64,000 nt of DNA, from the NCBI GenBank assembly GCA_965247425.1, contig OZ252023.1, forward strand, positions 992,001 to 1,056,000, written 5' to 3'. The notes beneath the pieces were generated by a model. That model saw only the letters and a program-made list of their open reading frames with translations, was not told the origin of the DNA and did not search any database. The stretch comes from CAZOZZ01 sp965247425. Its GTDB lineage: Bacteria > Acidobacteriota > Terriglobia > 20CM-2-55-15. A program made the position numbers and the translations under genes. Below are positions 1-9,511 of the stretch, piece after piece. The number at the start of each line of letters is the position of its first letter. The stretch's first letter is position 1.

Positions 1-21
1 GGAACTGGGAGAACCCGCGTT

Positions 22-588
22 TCATTCGGGGATGTAGATGGGATCGGGGATGAAGATCGCTCCCGCAACAACCGTGGTCCAGAGACCGTTCTTGTCACCG
101 ACCGCCGATTTCGTCACGTTCGTGCTCTTCACGATCTTGTTCGAAATTTTCCAGATTTCCCGTTTTTCGTCCCAGCTTCGGTCGGGATCGAATTCCACGC
201 CCAGAGTGGTCGCGAGCATTTCCGCGGCCAGATCCTCCGCGTAATCACCGGCCACGCCCTCTCTCTCTCCGAAAGAATGGTGTTCCGACAGGTAGCCATA
301 GGAATTTTGGTCCGCCGGTATCGCCACACCGATCGAAGCAGCGATGAGCCGATGTGGCTCCCTGGAGGCATTGGTGCTGATGACTGAAAAAACGATCTGG
401 CCCGGATAGAGATGCTTCAGTCCCTGGGAGCGGGAGATTAACTTACATTTCGGAGGGAAGATACTCGAGACGTGAACCAGGTTAAAGGGAGCCAGTCCCG
501 CGTTCCGGAGAGCCATTTCGAAACTCGGCAATTTCTCGCGGTGTCGACCGACTCCTTTGGTCAGGAATATCTTCTTGGCTACAAACAC
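22..588 (-). CDS. pdaD: Pyruvoyl-dependent arginine decarboxylase
   Basis: This enzyme converts arginine to agmatine for polyamine synthesis, using a self-generated pyruvoyl group instead of PLP. Two family signatures are visible: the N-terminal run FVAKKIFLTKGVGRHREKL and the self-cleavage region NLVHVSSIFPP. In known members the protein splits between the paired serines (Ser41/Ser42 here) and the second becomes the pyruvoyl cap of the alpha chain. The product is about 188 residues, the normal size. I place the start at the GTG at 588 because GGAGGG (598-603) lies 9 bases upstream and the protein then begins where relatives begin. A longer in-frame reading from a TTG at 609 would bury that site. 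It is divergent from the icd remnant. Confidence 0.9.
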   Translation of the reverse strand: MFVAKKIFLTKGVGRHREKLPSFEMALRNAGLAPFNLVHVSSIFPPKCKLISRSQGLKHLYPGQIVFSVISTNASREPHRLIAASIGVAIPADQNSYGYLSEHHSFGEREGVAGDYAEDLAAEMLATTLGVEFDPDRSWDEKREIWKISNKIVKSTNVTKSAVGDKNGLWTTVVAGAIFIPDPIYIPE

Positions 589-786
589 CCGGCCTAACCC
601 TCCGCTCAATTCGTGAGCTGCTCAAACCACCACACACCGTACAAATTGCGAGCAAACCATCGGACATTAGCAGAACCAATCCGGGGTGTCAATTGACAGG
701 GACTTCTGGCACAATTGTTAGTTTCTTGTCTGGGTGAGTGACACTCATGCCGCTGGTCATCAGCCATGAAATTCCTGGAGGTCTAA

Positions 787-1438
787 TTGAAATTCAACGG
801 AGTCGAAGTTCCCGAGCACGGTGGGATCATCACGCAAGAAGGGGATGGCTTTGTCATTCCCGACAAGCCGATTATTCCATTCATCGAAGGGGACGGAACG
901 GGACGAGACATCTGGAAGGCTTCCCGCATGGTGTTCGACGCGGCGGTCCAAAAGGTGTACGGAGATACCAGGAAGGTTGTCTGGTACGAGGTGTTTGCCG
1001 GGGAGAAAGCATACAACCAGTTTGAGAGCTGGCTCCCCGACGACACACTCGGGGCGATCAGGCATCTGCGCATCGCGATCCAGGGTCCGTTGACCACACC
1101 CATCGGCGGTGGAATCCGCAGCCTCAACGTGACCCTGAGACAGCTTCTGGATCTGTATGCGTGCGTGCGACCCGTGCGCTACTTCGCCGGTGTTCCCAAC
1201 GCACGGAACAGCGCCGAAGTATGCGGACAAGGACGTCATCAACCCCAGCAGTGTCATCCTGTCGGGATGTATGATGTTTGATTTCATGGGATGGAAACAG
1301 GTCGCTCGAACTATCGAACGGGCGTTTGGTGAGACCATCGGGCAGAAGCGTGTGACTTATGATCTGGAGCGCCTGATGGAAGGTGCAACGAAACTGAAGA
1401 CCTCTGAATTCGCACAGGCGATTGTGGAGAATATGTAA
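787..1438 (+). pseudogene. icd: NADP isocitrate dehydrogenase, large internal deletion
   Basis: Both ends of an E. coli-type isocitrate dehydrogenase are present but the middle is missing. The 5' part (TTG start at 787 behind GGAGG at 776-780) has the family N-terminus, including IPFIEGDGTG and SLNVTLRQ, the phosphorylation-site serine region. It stops matching at YFAGVPN near 1200. The next bases encode HGTAPKYADKDVINPSS, from the C-terminal third, but in another frame. Compared with the roughly 416-residue E. coli enzyme about 205 residues are gone, including the central catalytic Tyr, Lys and Asp positions, so no enzyme can be made. The C-terminal frame runs to TAA at 1436-1438, overlapping the mdh start by one base. 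A collapsed assembly would look the same as a true deletion. Confidence 0.88.
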
Positions 1439-2364
1439 TGGGAAGAAGGAAAATTACCGTGGTGGGCGCTGGCAACGTCGGAGCGACGACAGCGCAACTG
1501 GTGGCCGAGAAGCAATTGGGCGATGTTGTTCTCGTCGATATCGTTGAAGGAGTGCCTCAGGGCAAAGCGCTCGATCTGATGGAAACCGGACCTGTCGAAG
1601 GTTACGATTGTCGGATTACCGGAACGAACGGCTACGACGAGACCACCGGTTCCGACGTCGTTGTGATTACCGCCGGAATCCCTCGAAAGCCCGGAATGAG
1701 TCGCGACGACCTCCTCAAGACCAATTACAGCATTGTCAAGAGTGTTACCGAGCAGGTGGTTCAGCGGTCGCCTGATTCCATATTGATCGTTGTCAGCAAC
1801 CCCCTGGACGCGATGGTCCAGACGGCATATCGATGTAGCAAGTTTGCGAAAGAACGAGTCCTCGGCATGGCCGGAGTTCTCGATTCAGCGCGTTTCAGGT
1901 CGTTCATTGCAATGGAGTTGGACGTTTCAGTGGAGAACATCCACGCGTTTGTCCTGGGAGGCCACGGGGACACGATGGTTCCGCTTCCCCGGTATTCGAC
2001 TGTCGCCGGAATCCCGATCACGGAACTGTTGCCGGCAGACACCATCGAGCGTCTGGTCGACCGGACCAGGAAAGGTGGGGCGGAAGTGGTCGGCCTCCTG
2101 GGTACCAGCGCATGGTACGCCCCGGCTGCGTCGATTGTCGAAATGGTCGACGCCATACTGAATGACCGAAAGAAAATCCTTCCTTGTGCGGCCTATCTGG
2201 AAGGAGAATACGGGGTCAACGGATTATATGTAGGGGTTCCGGTCAAGCTCGGAGGCAACGGGGTCGAGGAGATCATCCAGATCGAACTGACTCTGGACGA
2301 GCGTGCCGCGGTTCAGAAATCCGCGGCGGCCGTGAAGGAACTGGCGGAAGTGATCGGCGTTTGA
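1438..2364 (+). CDS. mdh: Malate dehydrogenase (LDH-like type)
   Basis: NAD-dependent oxidation of malate to oxaloacetate in the TCA cycle. The 308-residue product has the Rossmann glycine motif GAGNVGATTAQ at residues 9-19, the substrate-loop arginines in RKPGMSRDDLL, and the catalytic histidine in LGGHGDTMVPL. Arginine at the specificity position of the RKPGMSR loop favours malate over lactate dehydrogenase. The ATG overlaps the icd stop by one base (TAATG), so the pair was probably translationally coupled and icd-mdh formed a TCA operon before icd was damaged. mdh itself looks intact. Confidence 0.95.
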   Translation: MGRRKITVVGAGNVGATTAQLVAEKQLGDVVLVDIVEGVPQGKALDLMETGPVEGYDCRITGTNGYDETTGSDVVVITAGIPRKPGMSRDDLLKTNYSIVKSVTEQVVQRSPDSILIVVSNPLDAMVQTAYRCSKFAKERVLGMAGVLDSARFRSFIAMELDVSVENIHAFVLGGHGDTMVPLPRYSTVAGIPITELLPADTIERLVDRTRKGGAEVVGLLGTSAWYAPAASIVEMVDAILNDRKKILPCAAYLEGEYGVNGLYVGVPVKLGGNGVEEIIQIELTLDERAAVQKSAAAVKELAEVIGV

Positions 2365-2370
2365 TGTGAG

Positions 2371-2416
2371 GAATTGGCTGTTGGCGATTGGCTGTTAGCT
2401 ATTAGCTTTCAGCGGG
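2371..2416. repeat. Dispersed GGCTGTTAGC-type repeat, copy 1
   Basis: This AT-richer stretch after mdh is built from GGCTGTTGGCGATT, GGCTGTTAGC and TATTAGCTTTCAG. Nearly the same words occur at 58393-58530, where they form an inverted pair. It is non-coding. Confidence 0.5.
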
Positions 2417-2520
2417 GGGCTGTGGATCGAACCGTTGCTTCCCATCTGTGTAATTCGCGTAAAGATCTTCGGAGCCTCGGAACAGCCGGGTGTGGAAATG
2501 GACGTGAAGGAGAAATGATC

Positions 2521-4566
2521 ATGCATGGACTCTCGGTTCGGGTGTGGACGATTCTGTGCGCCGCCTTGGTCGGAATGGTCGCCATTGTTGCGACCCCGGT
2601 CGAAGCCCAGGAGCAGGAGTCGATACTGGAGAGGGCGAAAACGATCGAAGTCGAGCCCTCGGAATTGACCCTCGCGGTCGGAGAGAAGGCGACTCTGACG
2701 GCGACGGTGAAGGACGAGGATGGGAATGAAGTCCCCACCCCGGTGATTTTTATTACGCGGGCACGGAGGAACGTGGGAGTGAATGCCACGGGTGAAGTCG
2801 AAGCCTACAGCCCGGGTGAGTTTACAGTTGTTGCCATCGTTCCGAGCGGCGAGGAGGGAGGCCGGCGTCGGGGTGCACGCCCCGGAGAGTTGAGCGCCGA
2901 AGTGCGCATTACCATACCCCAGCCCCCGCTTGACAGAATCACGGTGACAGGCATTCCGGAGAAGCTGTATGCCGGGAGTCTGGTCCGCGGGACCGTCAAA
3001 GTCTATGACACGAGCGATACGATCCGTCTCGATGAGACTGTGGAGTTTCGAAGCAGCGACTCGACCGTTGTCCGGGTCGACCGGTATGGTCAGGTGACTC
3101 CCCTGGCCGTTGGAGCTGCCACGCTGACGCTTACGGCCGGGTCCGTGACCGAGGAGCTGTCGGTCGCTGTCGTCGCGAATCCGGTTGTTTCGATGGAACT
3201 GACCGCCGACTGGACGGAAGCCCGGACCGGTGACGTCATTCATCTCAAAGCCGTGGCCAAAGACACGCAGGGGAACGTCATCTCTGACCTCCCGGTGATG
3301 TACTCGGTTCAGGCTCATCCAGACTACATGAACCCCGGTGCTTCGGCCACGGGTCAGGTGACACAGGATGGCCGTTTCGTCGCGGAGCAGCCGGGTCAGT
3401 ACACGATCATAGCGAACTCGGCGGGATCGTTTGCAACTGCGATCCTCGACATCGAGCCGCGCAATGTTGGCAAGAGGGTCGAAGTCGTGGGACAGGCCCC
3501 CGTCCGGGACAGGCACACCTCCGACCTATGGGTCTGGGAAGGCGTCGACGGGAAAGACTACGCGATCACGGGGACCTGGGGTGCGGACGGCCACGCTTAC
3601 GTCTGGGATGTCACCGATCCCGCGAACATGACGATGATCGACACCATCAGTGTCGATGCGCGGACGGTCAACGACGTCAAGGTGTCCGAGGACGGTAAGA
3701 TTGCCGTTCTCAGTCGAGAGGGAGCATCGAATCGCCGCAACGGCATCGTTATTCTGGACGTTTCCAATCCCGCCGAGGTCACGAAGATTTCGGAATTCGA
3801 CGAAGAACTGACCGGTGGGGTGCACAACGTCTTCATTTCGGACAACCACGTCTACGCGGTGAGCAACGGTCGGCGGTACGACATCATCAACATTGCCGAA
3901 CCAAAGATCCCCTTCCGCGTCGCGCGCTTCGAGCTGGACACTCCCGGACATTCGATTCATGACGTCTGGGTGGACGACGGCATTGCCTACTCATCGAATT
4001 GGCGGGATGGGGTCGTCCTGGTAGACGTGGGCAACGGTGTGGCCGGTGGCACTCCCGAGAAACCGGTAAAGATTGGCAGCTACGCCGATCCGAAAGGCCG
4101 CAACCACGCGGCGTTTCCTTTCAAGAGCCAGTCCACGGGCAAGTCGTACGTCATCATGGGCGACGAAATCTTCCCGTATGGCATGAACACGAACGGGCGG
4201 AGCGTAGCCGCCGGCTATATGCACATCGTGGACTTCACAGACCCGGAGAATCCGGTTGAAGTCGCCCGGTACGAAGTTCCCGAAGCCGGGACGCACAACC
4301 TCTGGATCGAAAACGATGTGTTGTACATGGGTTTCTACAACGGCGGCGTGCGAATCGTCGATGTTTCGGGCGAGTTGATGGGCGACCTTTACAAGCAGGG
4401 ACGTGAAATCGGTTGGTTCCATTCGAACGACCCGGAAGGGTATGTGAAGAATGCCACCATGGTCTGGGGTGCTCAGCCTTACAAAGACCTGGTTTATTTC
4501 TCTGACTTTAATAGCGGTCTGTGGGCGGTCCGACTTGTAGACCCTGAAGAAGGTGGTTCTCGCTGA
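2521..4566 (+). CDS. Secreted Ig-like plus LVIVD-repeat protein, paralogue 1
   Basis: An exported protein of about 681 residues with no assigned function. It opens with a signal peptide ending near VATPVEAQ. Two or three Ig-like (BIG2-type) domains follow, for example IEVEPSELTLAVGEKATLTA and VSMELTADWTEARTGDVIHL. From about residue 320 come repeats of the bacterial LVIVD propeller type, for example GIVILDVSNPAEV and YDIINIAEPKIPFRVARF. I choose ATG 2521 because AAGGAG (2507-2512) lies 8 bases upstream; the ATG at 2515 is only 2 bases from that site. It heads an operon with a close paralogue and a YVTN-type protein. LVIVD proteins are thought to be surface or periplasmic propellers; any substrate is unknown. 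Confidence 0.82.
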   Translation: MHGLSVRVWTILCAALVGMVAIVATPVEAQEQESILERAKTIEVEPSELTLAVGEKATLTATVKDEDGNEVPTPVIFITRARRNVGVNATGEVEAYSPGEFTVVAIVPSGEEGGRRRGARPGELSAEVRITIPQPPLDRITVTGIPEKLYAGSLVRGTVKVYDTSDTIRLDETVEFRSSDSTVVRVDRYGQVTPLAVGAATLTLTAGSVTEELSVAVVANPVVSMELTADWTEARTGDVIHLKAVAKDTQGNVISDLPVMYSVQAHPDYMNPGASATGQVTQDGRFVAEQPGQYTIIANSAGSFATAILDIEPRNVGKRVEVVGQAPVRDRHTSDLWVWEGVDGKDYAITGTWGADGHAYVWDVTDPANMTMIDTISVDARTVNDVKVSEDGKIAVLSREGASNRRNGIVILDVSNPAEVTKISEFDEELTGGVHNVFISDNHVYAVSNGRRYDIINIAEPKIPFRVARFELDTPGHSIHDVWVDDGIAYSSNWRDGVVLVDVGNGVAGGTPEKPVKIGSYADPKGRNHAAFPFKSQSTGKSYVIMGDEIFPYGMNTNGRSVAAGYMHIVDFTDPENPVEVARYEVPEAGTHNLWIENDVLYMGFYNGGVRIVDVSGELMGDLYKQGREIGWFHSNDPEGYVKNATMVWGAQPYKDLVYFSDFNSGLWAVRLVDPEEGGSR

Positions 4567-4585
4567 TCAAGAGAGGATTAACAAA

Positions 4586-6643
4586 ATGAAAAGCCTCACG
4601 AAATCGATTTTTCTGACTTTGTGCGTAGTTGTTGCGATCGTTGCCACTGGGAGCCGTGCATATGCGCAGGACCCTGCCGCGACAGAGGCGTCAATTGTCG
4701 ATCGAGCCGCGTCGGTAAGAGTGGAGCCGTCTTCGTTGACGATGGAGGTCGGTGACAAGACCAAGCTCGAAGCAACGGTGCTGGATGCGGATGGCAACGA
4801 GATCCCTGCTCCCGTCATCTTCATTTCGCGCGCTCGCCGAAACCTGGGAGTCCAGGCCACGGGAGAAGTCGAAGCCTACCGGGCCGGTGAGTATACGATC
4901 GTGGCGATCGTTCCGCAGGGTGAAGATTTCAACCCCCGCAATGCAAACCAGGATGGTATCCGTGCCGAGATAACCGTGACGGTGCCGCAACCTGCTCTGG
5001 ATCGCATCGTTGTGACAGGGCTGCCGGAGAGGATGTACGAGGGTACGACGATCCGGGTCCAGGCCGATGTGTTTGACGTGACCGACACGATACGGCGTGA
5101 CCTCGAAGCGACGCTCTCGGTCGTGGGAGACAACGGAAGCGTCGATCGCTTCGGTCAGGTGCGGGCCACTGGCACCGGCAGCTTCAAGCTGGCGGCTTCG
5201 ATCGAATCGATAACTCACGAAATCGATGTGGAAGTGGTCGCAACTGCAATCAGTTCGCTCGATCTCAATCCGACGACGACTGATGCCCGGACCGGTGACG
5301 TGATTCCAATGAGGGGAGTGGCAAAAGACGCCTCCGGGAACGAGATCCCCGGCTATCCGATCCGTTATGCCGTCCAGGCACACGGAGTGGATGTGAACCC
5401 GGGAGCCGCGGCGCGAGCCCAGATCCTCGACGACGGCCGGTTCGTATCCGAGCAACCCGGGCAGTATACGGTGATGGCGCTGGCCGGCAACCTGTCGGCG
5501 ACGACGACCGTTGAGATCTCGGAACGAAACGTTCAGAAGTCCGTCGAAGTTGTCGGGCGCGGCAAGGTCAACGACCGTCACACGTCGGACCTGTGGGTGT
5601 GGGAAGGTGTCGATGGGCGTGACTACGCCATTACCGGCACCTGGAGCGCTGCCGGGCACACGTACTTCTGGGACGTGACCGACGCCGGGAACATCAAGTT
5701 GATCGACACGGTCAATGTAGACGCCCGGACGGTAAACGACGTGAAAGTTTCCGAGGACGGCAGGATCGCGGTGATCTCTCGCGAAGGTGCCTCGAGCCGT
5801 AAGAACGGCATCGTGATTCTCGACGTGAGCAACCCCGCCGAGGTCAAGACGATCTCGACTTACGACGAAGAACTGACCGGCGGCGTGCACAACGTGTTCG
5901 TCTACGACAACCATGTGTACGCGTTGAGCAATGGCCGGCGCTACGACATCATCAACATCGCCGAACCCAAGCTACCCTTCCGCGTCGGGCGGTTCGAGTT
6001 GGATACGCCCGGCCATTCCATTCACGACGTCTGGGTGGAGGACGGCATCGCCTACTCCTCGAATTGGCGGGACGGTGTCGTCATGGTGGATGTCGGAAAC
6101 GGGATCAAAGGCGGCACGCCGGAGAAACCCGTGGAGATCGGTCGTTACGCGGATCCTCAAGGGCGGAACCACGCGGCCTTCCCCTTCAAGAGTCAATCGA
6201 CGGGTAAGAACTTCGTGATCATGGGCGATGAGATCTTTCCCTATCGCGACATTATTGGTGAGGATGACCCGGACAGAGCGGCCGGCTACATGCACTTCGT
6301 CGATTTTACGGATCCGGAAAATCCGATTGAAGTGGCCCGGTACGAGGTTCCCGAAGCGGGTACCCACAACCTGTGGGTCGAGGATGACGTCCTCTACATC
6401 GGTTACTACAACGGCGGCTTGCGAGTCGTCGATATTTCCGGTGACCTCATTGGAGATCTCTATCGTCAGGGTCGGGAGATCGCCTGGTTCATGCCTTACG
6501 ACCAGGACAGCATCGTCCGCAATGCTCCGATGGTCTGGGGTGCTCAGCCCTACAAAGGCCTGGTGTATCTGGCGGATCACAACAGCGGTCTCTGGGCCGT
6601 GCGTCTGACGTCCGACGATGAGGAGTCGGGATCACGACAATGA
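4586..6643 (+). CDS. Secreted Ig-like plus LVIVD-repeat protein, paralogue 2
   Basis: A 685-residue paralogue of the preceding gene with the same order: signal peptide (hydrophobic core TLCVVVAIVA, cleavage near SRAYAQ), Ig-like domains and a C-terminal LVIVD propeller. Stretches such as VHNVFVYDNHVYALSNGRRY and RFELDTPGHSIHDVWVEDG are almost identical to paralogue 1, so this is a tandem duplication with the N-terminal Ig region more diverged. The start is ATG 4586, with GAGAGG at 4571-4576 nine bases upstream; an in-frame extension to 4553 overlaps the previous gene and lacks a ribosome site. Its stop overlaps the next gene as ATGA, indicating coupled translation. Confidence 0.82.
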   Translation: MKSLTKSIFLTLCVVVAIVATGSRAYAQDPAATEASIVDRAASVRVEPSSLTMEVGDKTKLEATVLDADGNEIPAPVIFISRARRNLGVQATGEVEAYRAGEYTIVAIVPQGEDFNPRNANQDGIRAEITVTVPQPALDRIVVTGLPERMYEGTTIRVQADVFDVTDTIRRDLEATLSVVGDNGSVDRFGQVRATGTGSFKLAASIESITHEIDVEVVATAISSLDLNPTTTDARTGDVIPMRGVAKDASGNEIPGYPIRYAVQAHGVDVNPGAAARAQILDDGRFVSEQPGQYTVMALAGNLSATTTVEISERNVQKSVEVVGRGKVNDRHTSDLWVWEGVDGRDYAITGTWSAAGHTYFWDVTDAGNIKLIDTVNVDARTVNDVKVSEDGRIAVISREGASSRKNGIVILDVSNPAEVKTISTYDEELTGGVHNVFVYDNHVYALSNGRRYDIINIAEPKLPFRVGRFELDTPGHSIHDVWVEDGIAYSSNWRDGVVMVDVGNGIKGGTPEKPVEIGRYADPQGRNHAAFPFKSQSTGKNFVIMGDEIFPYRDIIGEDDPDRAAGYMHFVDFTDPENPIEVARYEVPEAGTHNLWVEDDVLYIGYYNGGLRVVDISGDLIGDLYRQGREIAWFMPYDQDSIVRNAPMVWGAQPYKGLVYLADHNSGLWAVRLTSDDEESGSRQ

Positions 6644-7794
6644 AACGTACCTTGATTCTATTGCTTTCCGCGCTCACGGTGGCTTCGGCCTCCGTGAGCG
6701 CCCAGGGCCCAACGAAGAACTATTGGATCTACGTGGCCTCGGAATCTGAAGACGAGGTCGCCGTTGTCCGTTTCGGTCCTGGGGGAACGACCGTGGAGAA
6801 GACGATTCCGGTCGGTATCTGGCCCACTGAAGTCGAAGGTCCCCACGGCGTGAGGGTGTCGCCGAACGGGGAATACTGGTACATGTCTCTGGCTCACGGC
6901 AACCCCTTCGGCTCCGTTTATAAATATCGCACCGGTACCGACGAACTCGTGGAGACGGTCGAGGTAGGAATGTTTCCCGCAACACTGGACATTGCGAGTT
7001 CGACAGGTTTGCTTTACGTGGTCAATTTCGACCTCCATGGAGAGATGAAGCCCAGTACGATCTCCGTGGTTGAAACGCGGAGCATGCTGGAGGTGGCGCA
7101 GGTCGAAGTTGGAATCATGCCGCACAGTTCCCGGCTGAACAGGGCGGGCGACCGCCAGTACTCGGTCATGATGATGAGCGACGAACTGGTCGAGATGGAC
7201 GCGTTCAAGTTCCAGGTTCGTCGGAGGCTCCCGCTTTCCGCTGTGGCCCGGGCGAGAGCGGCCGGCATGTCGGGGATGGACATGGAAAGCCATGACATGC
7301 TCGGGATGGGCACCGAAGCCGCCGAAGAGACCGAATCGATGGACATGTCGATGATGGCGACCGCGAAACCGACGTGGGCCCAGCCGGGCCCGACCGGAAA
7401 GTTCGTCTACGTGGCGTGTAATGGCAGCAATCAAGTCATGGAAATCGATATCGAAAAGTGGGAGATCGTCAGAACCTTCGAGACTGCGGCCGGCCCCTAT
7501 AATCTGGACGTGACTTCCGATGGCAACCTGCTCGTGGTGAGCTACAAGGGCGACGGATCAACGGGAATCTGGAATCTCGAAACGGGTGAAGAAGTCGCCA
7601 AGGTGCGGAATTCACGGAAGGTCAGCCACGGTGTTGTCATCAGCCCCGACTCCCGGTACGCATTCATTTCCGTGGAAGGTATCGGCGGGGAACCCGGGGC
7701 CGTGGATGTCCTGGATCTGGAGACATCGAAACTTGTCGGCAGTGCGGACGTCGGCAAGCAGGCGTCCGGACTTTCTTTCTGGAAGGTCCAGTGA
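6640..7794 (+). CDS. Secreted YVTN-type beta-propeller with Met-rich insert
   Basis: A 384-residue exported protein: signal peptide (LILLLSALTVASASVSAQ), then repeats typical of YVTN/YncE-like propellers, for example VEVGMFPATLDIASSTGLLY, KFVYVACNGSNQVMEIDIEK and YAFISVEGIGGEPGAVDVLD. Residues about 208-240 form an insert very rich in Met with His, Asp and Glu (MSGMDMESHDMLGMG, then MDMSMM), resembling periplasmic copper-binding segments. Metal binding is inference only. The ATG overlaps the upstream stop, and a hairpin terminator follows directly, so this closes a three-gene operon of exported propeller proteins. Confidence 0.78.
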   Translation: MKRTLILLLSALTVASASVSAQGPTKNYWIYVASESEDEVAVVRFGPGGTTVEKTIPVGIWPTEVEGPHGVRVSPNGEYWYMSLAHGNPFGSVYKYRTGTDELVETVEVGMFPATLDIASSTGLLYVVNFDLHGEMKPSTISVVETRSMLEVAQVEVGIMPHSSRLNRAGDRQYSVMMMSDELVEMDAFKFQVRRRLPLSAVARARAAGMSGMDMESHDMLGMGTEAAEETESMDMSMMATAKPTWAQPGPTGKFVYVACNGSNQVMEIDIEKWEIVRTFETAAGPYNLDVTSDGNLLVVSYKGDGSTGIWNLETGEEVAKVRNSRKVSHGVVISPDSRYAFISVEGIGGEPGAVDVLDLETSKLVGSADVGKQASGLSFWKVQ

Positions 7795-7816
7795 GGCAGG
7801 GCGAGCCCGCCCTGCC
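7795..7816 (+). terminator. Hairpin terminator after the propeller operon
   Basis: The arms GGCAGGGCG and CGCCCTGCC are perfectly complementary with a 4-base loop. They lie immediately after the stop of the YVTN gene and are followed by GTGTTTCTTC. The T-run is short, so termination strength is uncertain. Confidence 0.65.
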
Positions 7817-7857
7817 GTGTTTCTTCGTCGTAGCCCCTTAGGGCCCACTGCCGGCCC

Positions 7858-8048
7858 TTAGTGCAAAAAACATCTGAGCCCCGTGTGGACCATCGTCATC
7901 CCGTAGCGTTTGGCGGCTTCGGTCACCTCCTTATCCCGCAATGACTGACCGGCTTGTGCGATGTACTGGACGTTGCTGCCGTTCGCCCGGTCGATGTTGT
8001 CGCTGAACGGGATGAAGGCGTCCGAGGACAGGCAGCCCCCTTCAAACG
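7858..8048 (-). pseudogene. purH: purH (AICAR formyltransferase) 3' fragment
   Basis: The C-terminal 60 codons of AICAR formyltransferase, separated from the rest of the gene by the insertion at 8049-13302. Reading leftward it encodes GGCLSSDAFIPFSDNIDR, then YIAQAGQSLRDKEV and the family C-terminus HTGLRCFLH with TAA at 7858-7860. SSDAF..PF.DNID is a signature of the active-site region. The last eight bases (8041-8048, TTCAAACG) are the duplicated target also found at 13303-13310. Joined to the upstream piece across the insertion, the frame is continuous for 387 codons plus a stop. Confidence 0.9.
8041..8048. repeat. Flanking direct repeat, left copy (TTCAAACG)
   Basis: Eight bases identical to 13303-13310 on the far side of the integrase/IS91-type element. 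Removing one copy together with the element restores the purH reading frame, so this is a target-site duplication. Confidence 0.8.
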
Positions 8049-8383
8049 CTTAGCGTTCATCGGGAGTGCCGAGCGATAAGGCGCGGTGGTGACGAGATCT
8101 TCGGGCACTTTCGATAACGACGTTTGAAGGAAGGCGCTGGCGTTTGCGGCGAACGCGGTGGGCTATGGAGAAAGTACGGGGTTGGGGGTTGAAGTTCTCA
8201 CGAGTGAGACTCGACCAGCGAGTGTGGCCAGGCGGCGACAATGAATGTATGGCGGCCGATCGTCCGTTTTGGAGAGTTCACCGAGCAGGTCCAGGCCCGA
8301 TCGGTACGAACTTTTGACATCAAGGCGCACGTGGGCGTTGGCGTGCACCAGCACGTCTGGAAGGCATGGATTTGGAATCCCTG

Positions 8384-9396
8384 TTACGACGTGTCTAAAA
8401 AGCATTTCGAAGCGAATCTCCATGCGAGTTCGGTCGCAGTGAGCCTCTCGATAACGGTCATCGGGGCATGACAGATTGGACACAGCCAGGCGGAGCTGGT
8501 TGACGGGACTTCCTCAGGAGGAGGGACCGGCGCCATTCCCAATAACCGATGACAAAGTTCCATGGATACGGATCGTTGGGAGTTCGCCATGAAACCGAAG
8601 TGCCGGATGCGGACAAAGCCTTTCGGCAGTACGTGGAGCAGGAATCGGCGGATGAACTCGGCGGCGGAAACCGTCATCGTCCTTGCTTTGTTACCGCGAG
8701 AGTAATCCCGCCAACGGAATGTGACATGGCTGCCGTCGAAGGAAAGCAATCGATGATTGGAGATGGCGACGCGGTGTGTGTAGCGTCCGAGGTATCGAAG
8801 AACCTGTTCGGGGCCGCCGAATGCCGGCTTCGCATAGACGACCCAATCTTGGCGGAATAACGGTCGCAAGAAAGCCGCAAAGTGCTTCGGTTCGGAAAGG
8901 TGCTGGATCTGTCCGGCGAAGGTCAGGCTCTTCTTGCGAAAAGCCTTCTGCAATCCGTCAACGAACTTGCCGCGGAATAGTTTTCCCAGAACCTTCACAG
9001 GTAGGAAGAACGGGTATCGCGGATGAATCCAACGCGCACGGCCCGGTGCGATTCCTCCGGCGGGAATGACGCAGTGGATGTGAGGATGAAACAGCACGTT
9101 CTGACCCCACGTGTGCAGGATGAGGAAGAAGCCGATTTTCGCGCCAAGATGTTTGGGATTTCGAGCGACCTCCAGAAGAGTCTCGGCCACAGTGCGGAAC
9201 AGCAGGTTGTAGAGCTCGACCTGGTTCTGTCGGACGAGCGAATGCAATTGGTGCGGCAGGGTGAACACGACATGGAAGTATCGTGTTGCCAGAAGCTCTC
9301 GTTCTCTGGCCGCGATCCAACGCTGACGCGCCTGAGCCTGGCATTTGGGACAATGGCGATTACGGCATGAGTTATAGGAGAGGACCCGATCGCCAC
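8384..9396 (-). pseudogene. IS91-type transposase, 3' part
   Basis: The larger piece of an HUH (Y2-type) transposase broken by the IS21 insertion. Visible motifs are the zinc-binding YNSCRNRHCPKC near the break, the HUH histidines in LFHPHIHCVIPAGG, and the tyrosine-bearing YLGRYTHRVAISNHRLL; a second cysteine pair (CPICH) lies near the C-terminus. Joining bases 8384-9396 to 12153-12321 gives 1,182 bases, exactly 394 codons with stop, so only the IS21 insertion has inactivated it. The intact protein would nick and rejoin single strands at the ends of its element. Confidence 0.85.
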
Positions 9397-9402
9397 CACA
9401 TC
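9397..9402. repeat. IS21 target duplication, left copy (CACATC)
   Basis: CACATC here and at 12153-12158 bracket IS21 copy 1. Six bases is within the usual 4-8 bp range of IS21-family elements, and removing one copy restores the transposase frame. Confidence 0.85.
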
Positions 9403-9511
9403 TGATTTCGCTACTCTAAATTGGCCCACTTTTGATCGTTTGATTTGGCCCACCCCTGACGACTGAACCGGAGAGGCTGTTCCGAACAAAGAGTCGGAAT
9501 GGAGGGACCCG

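Noticed and set aside
4691..5914. Long antisense frame (407 codons) opposite the second LVIVD gene, and a similar one at 2395-3516.
   Set aside because: Both mirror the codon periodicity of the real genes and have no start signal or recognisable domain.
8163..8483. 106-codon minus-strand gene at the left end of the integrase/IS91-type element.
   Set aside because: It overlaps the transposase C-terminus in another frame and has no ribosome site or family signature.
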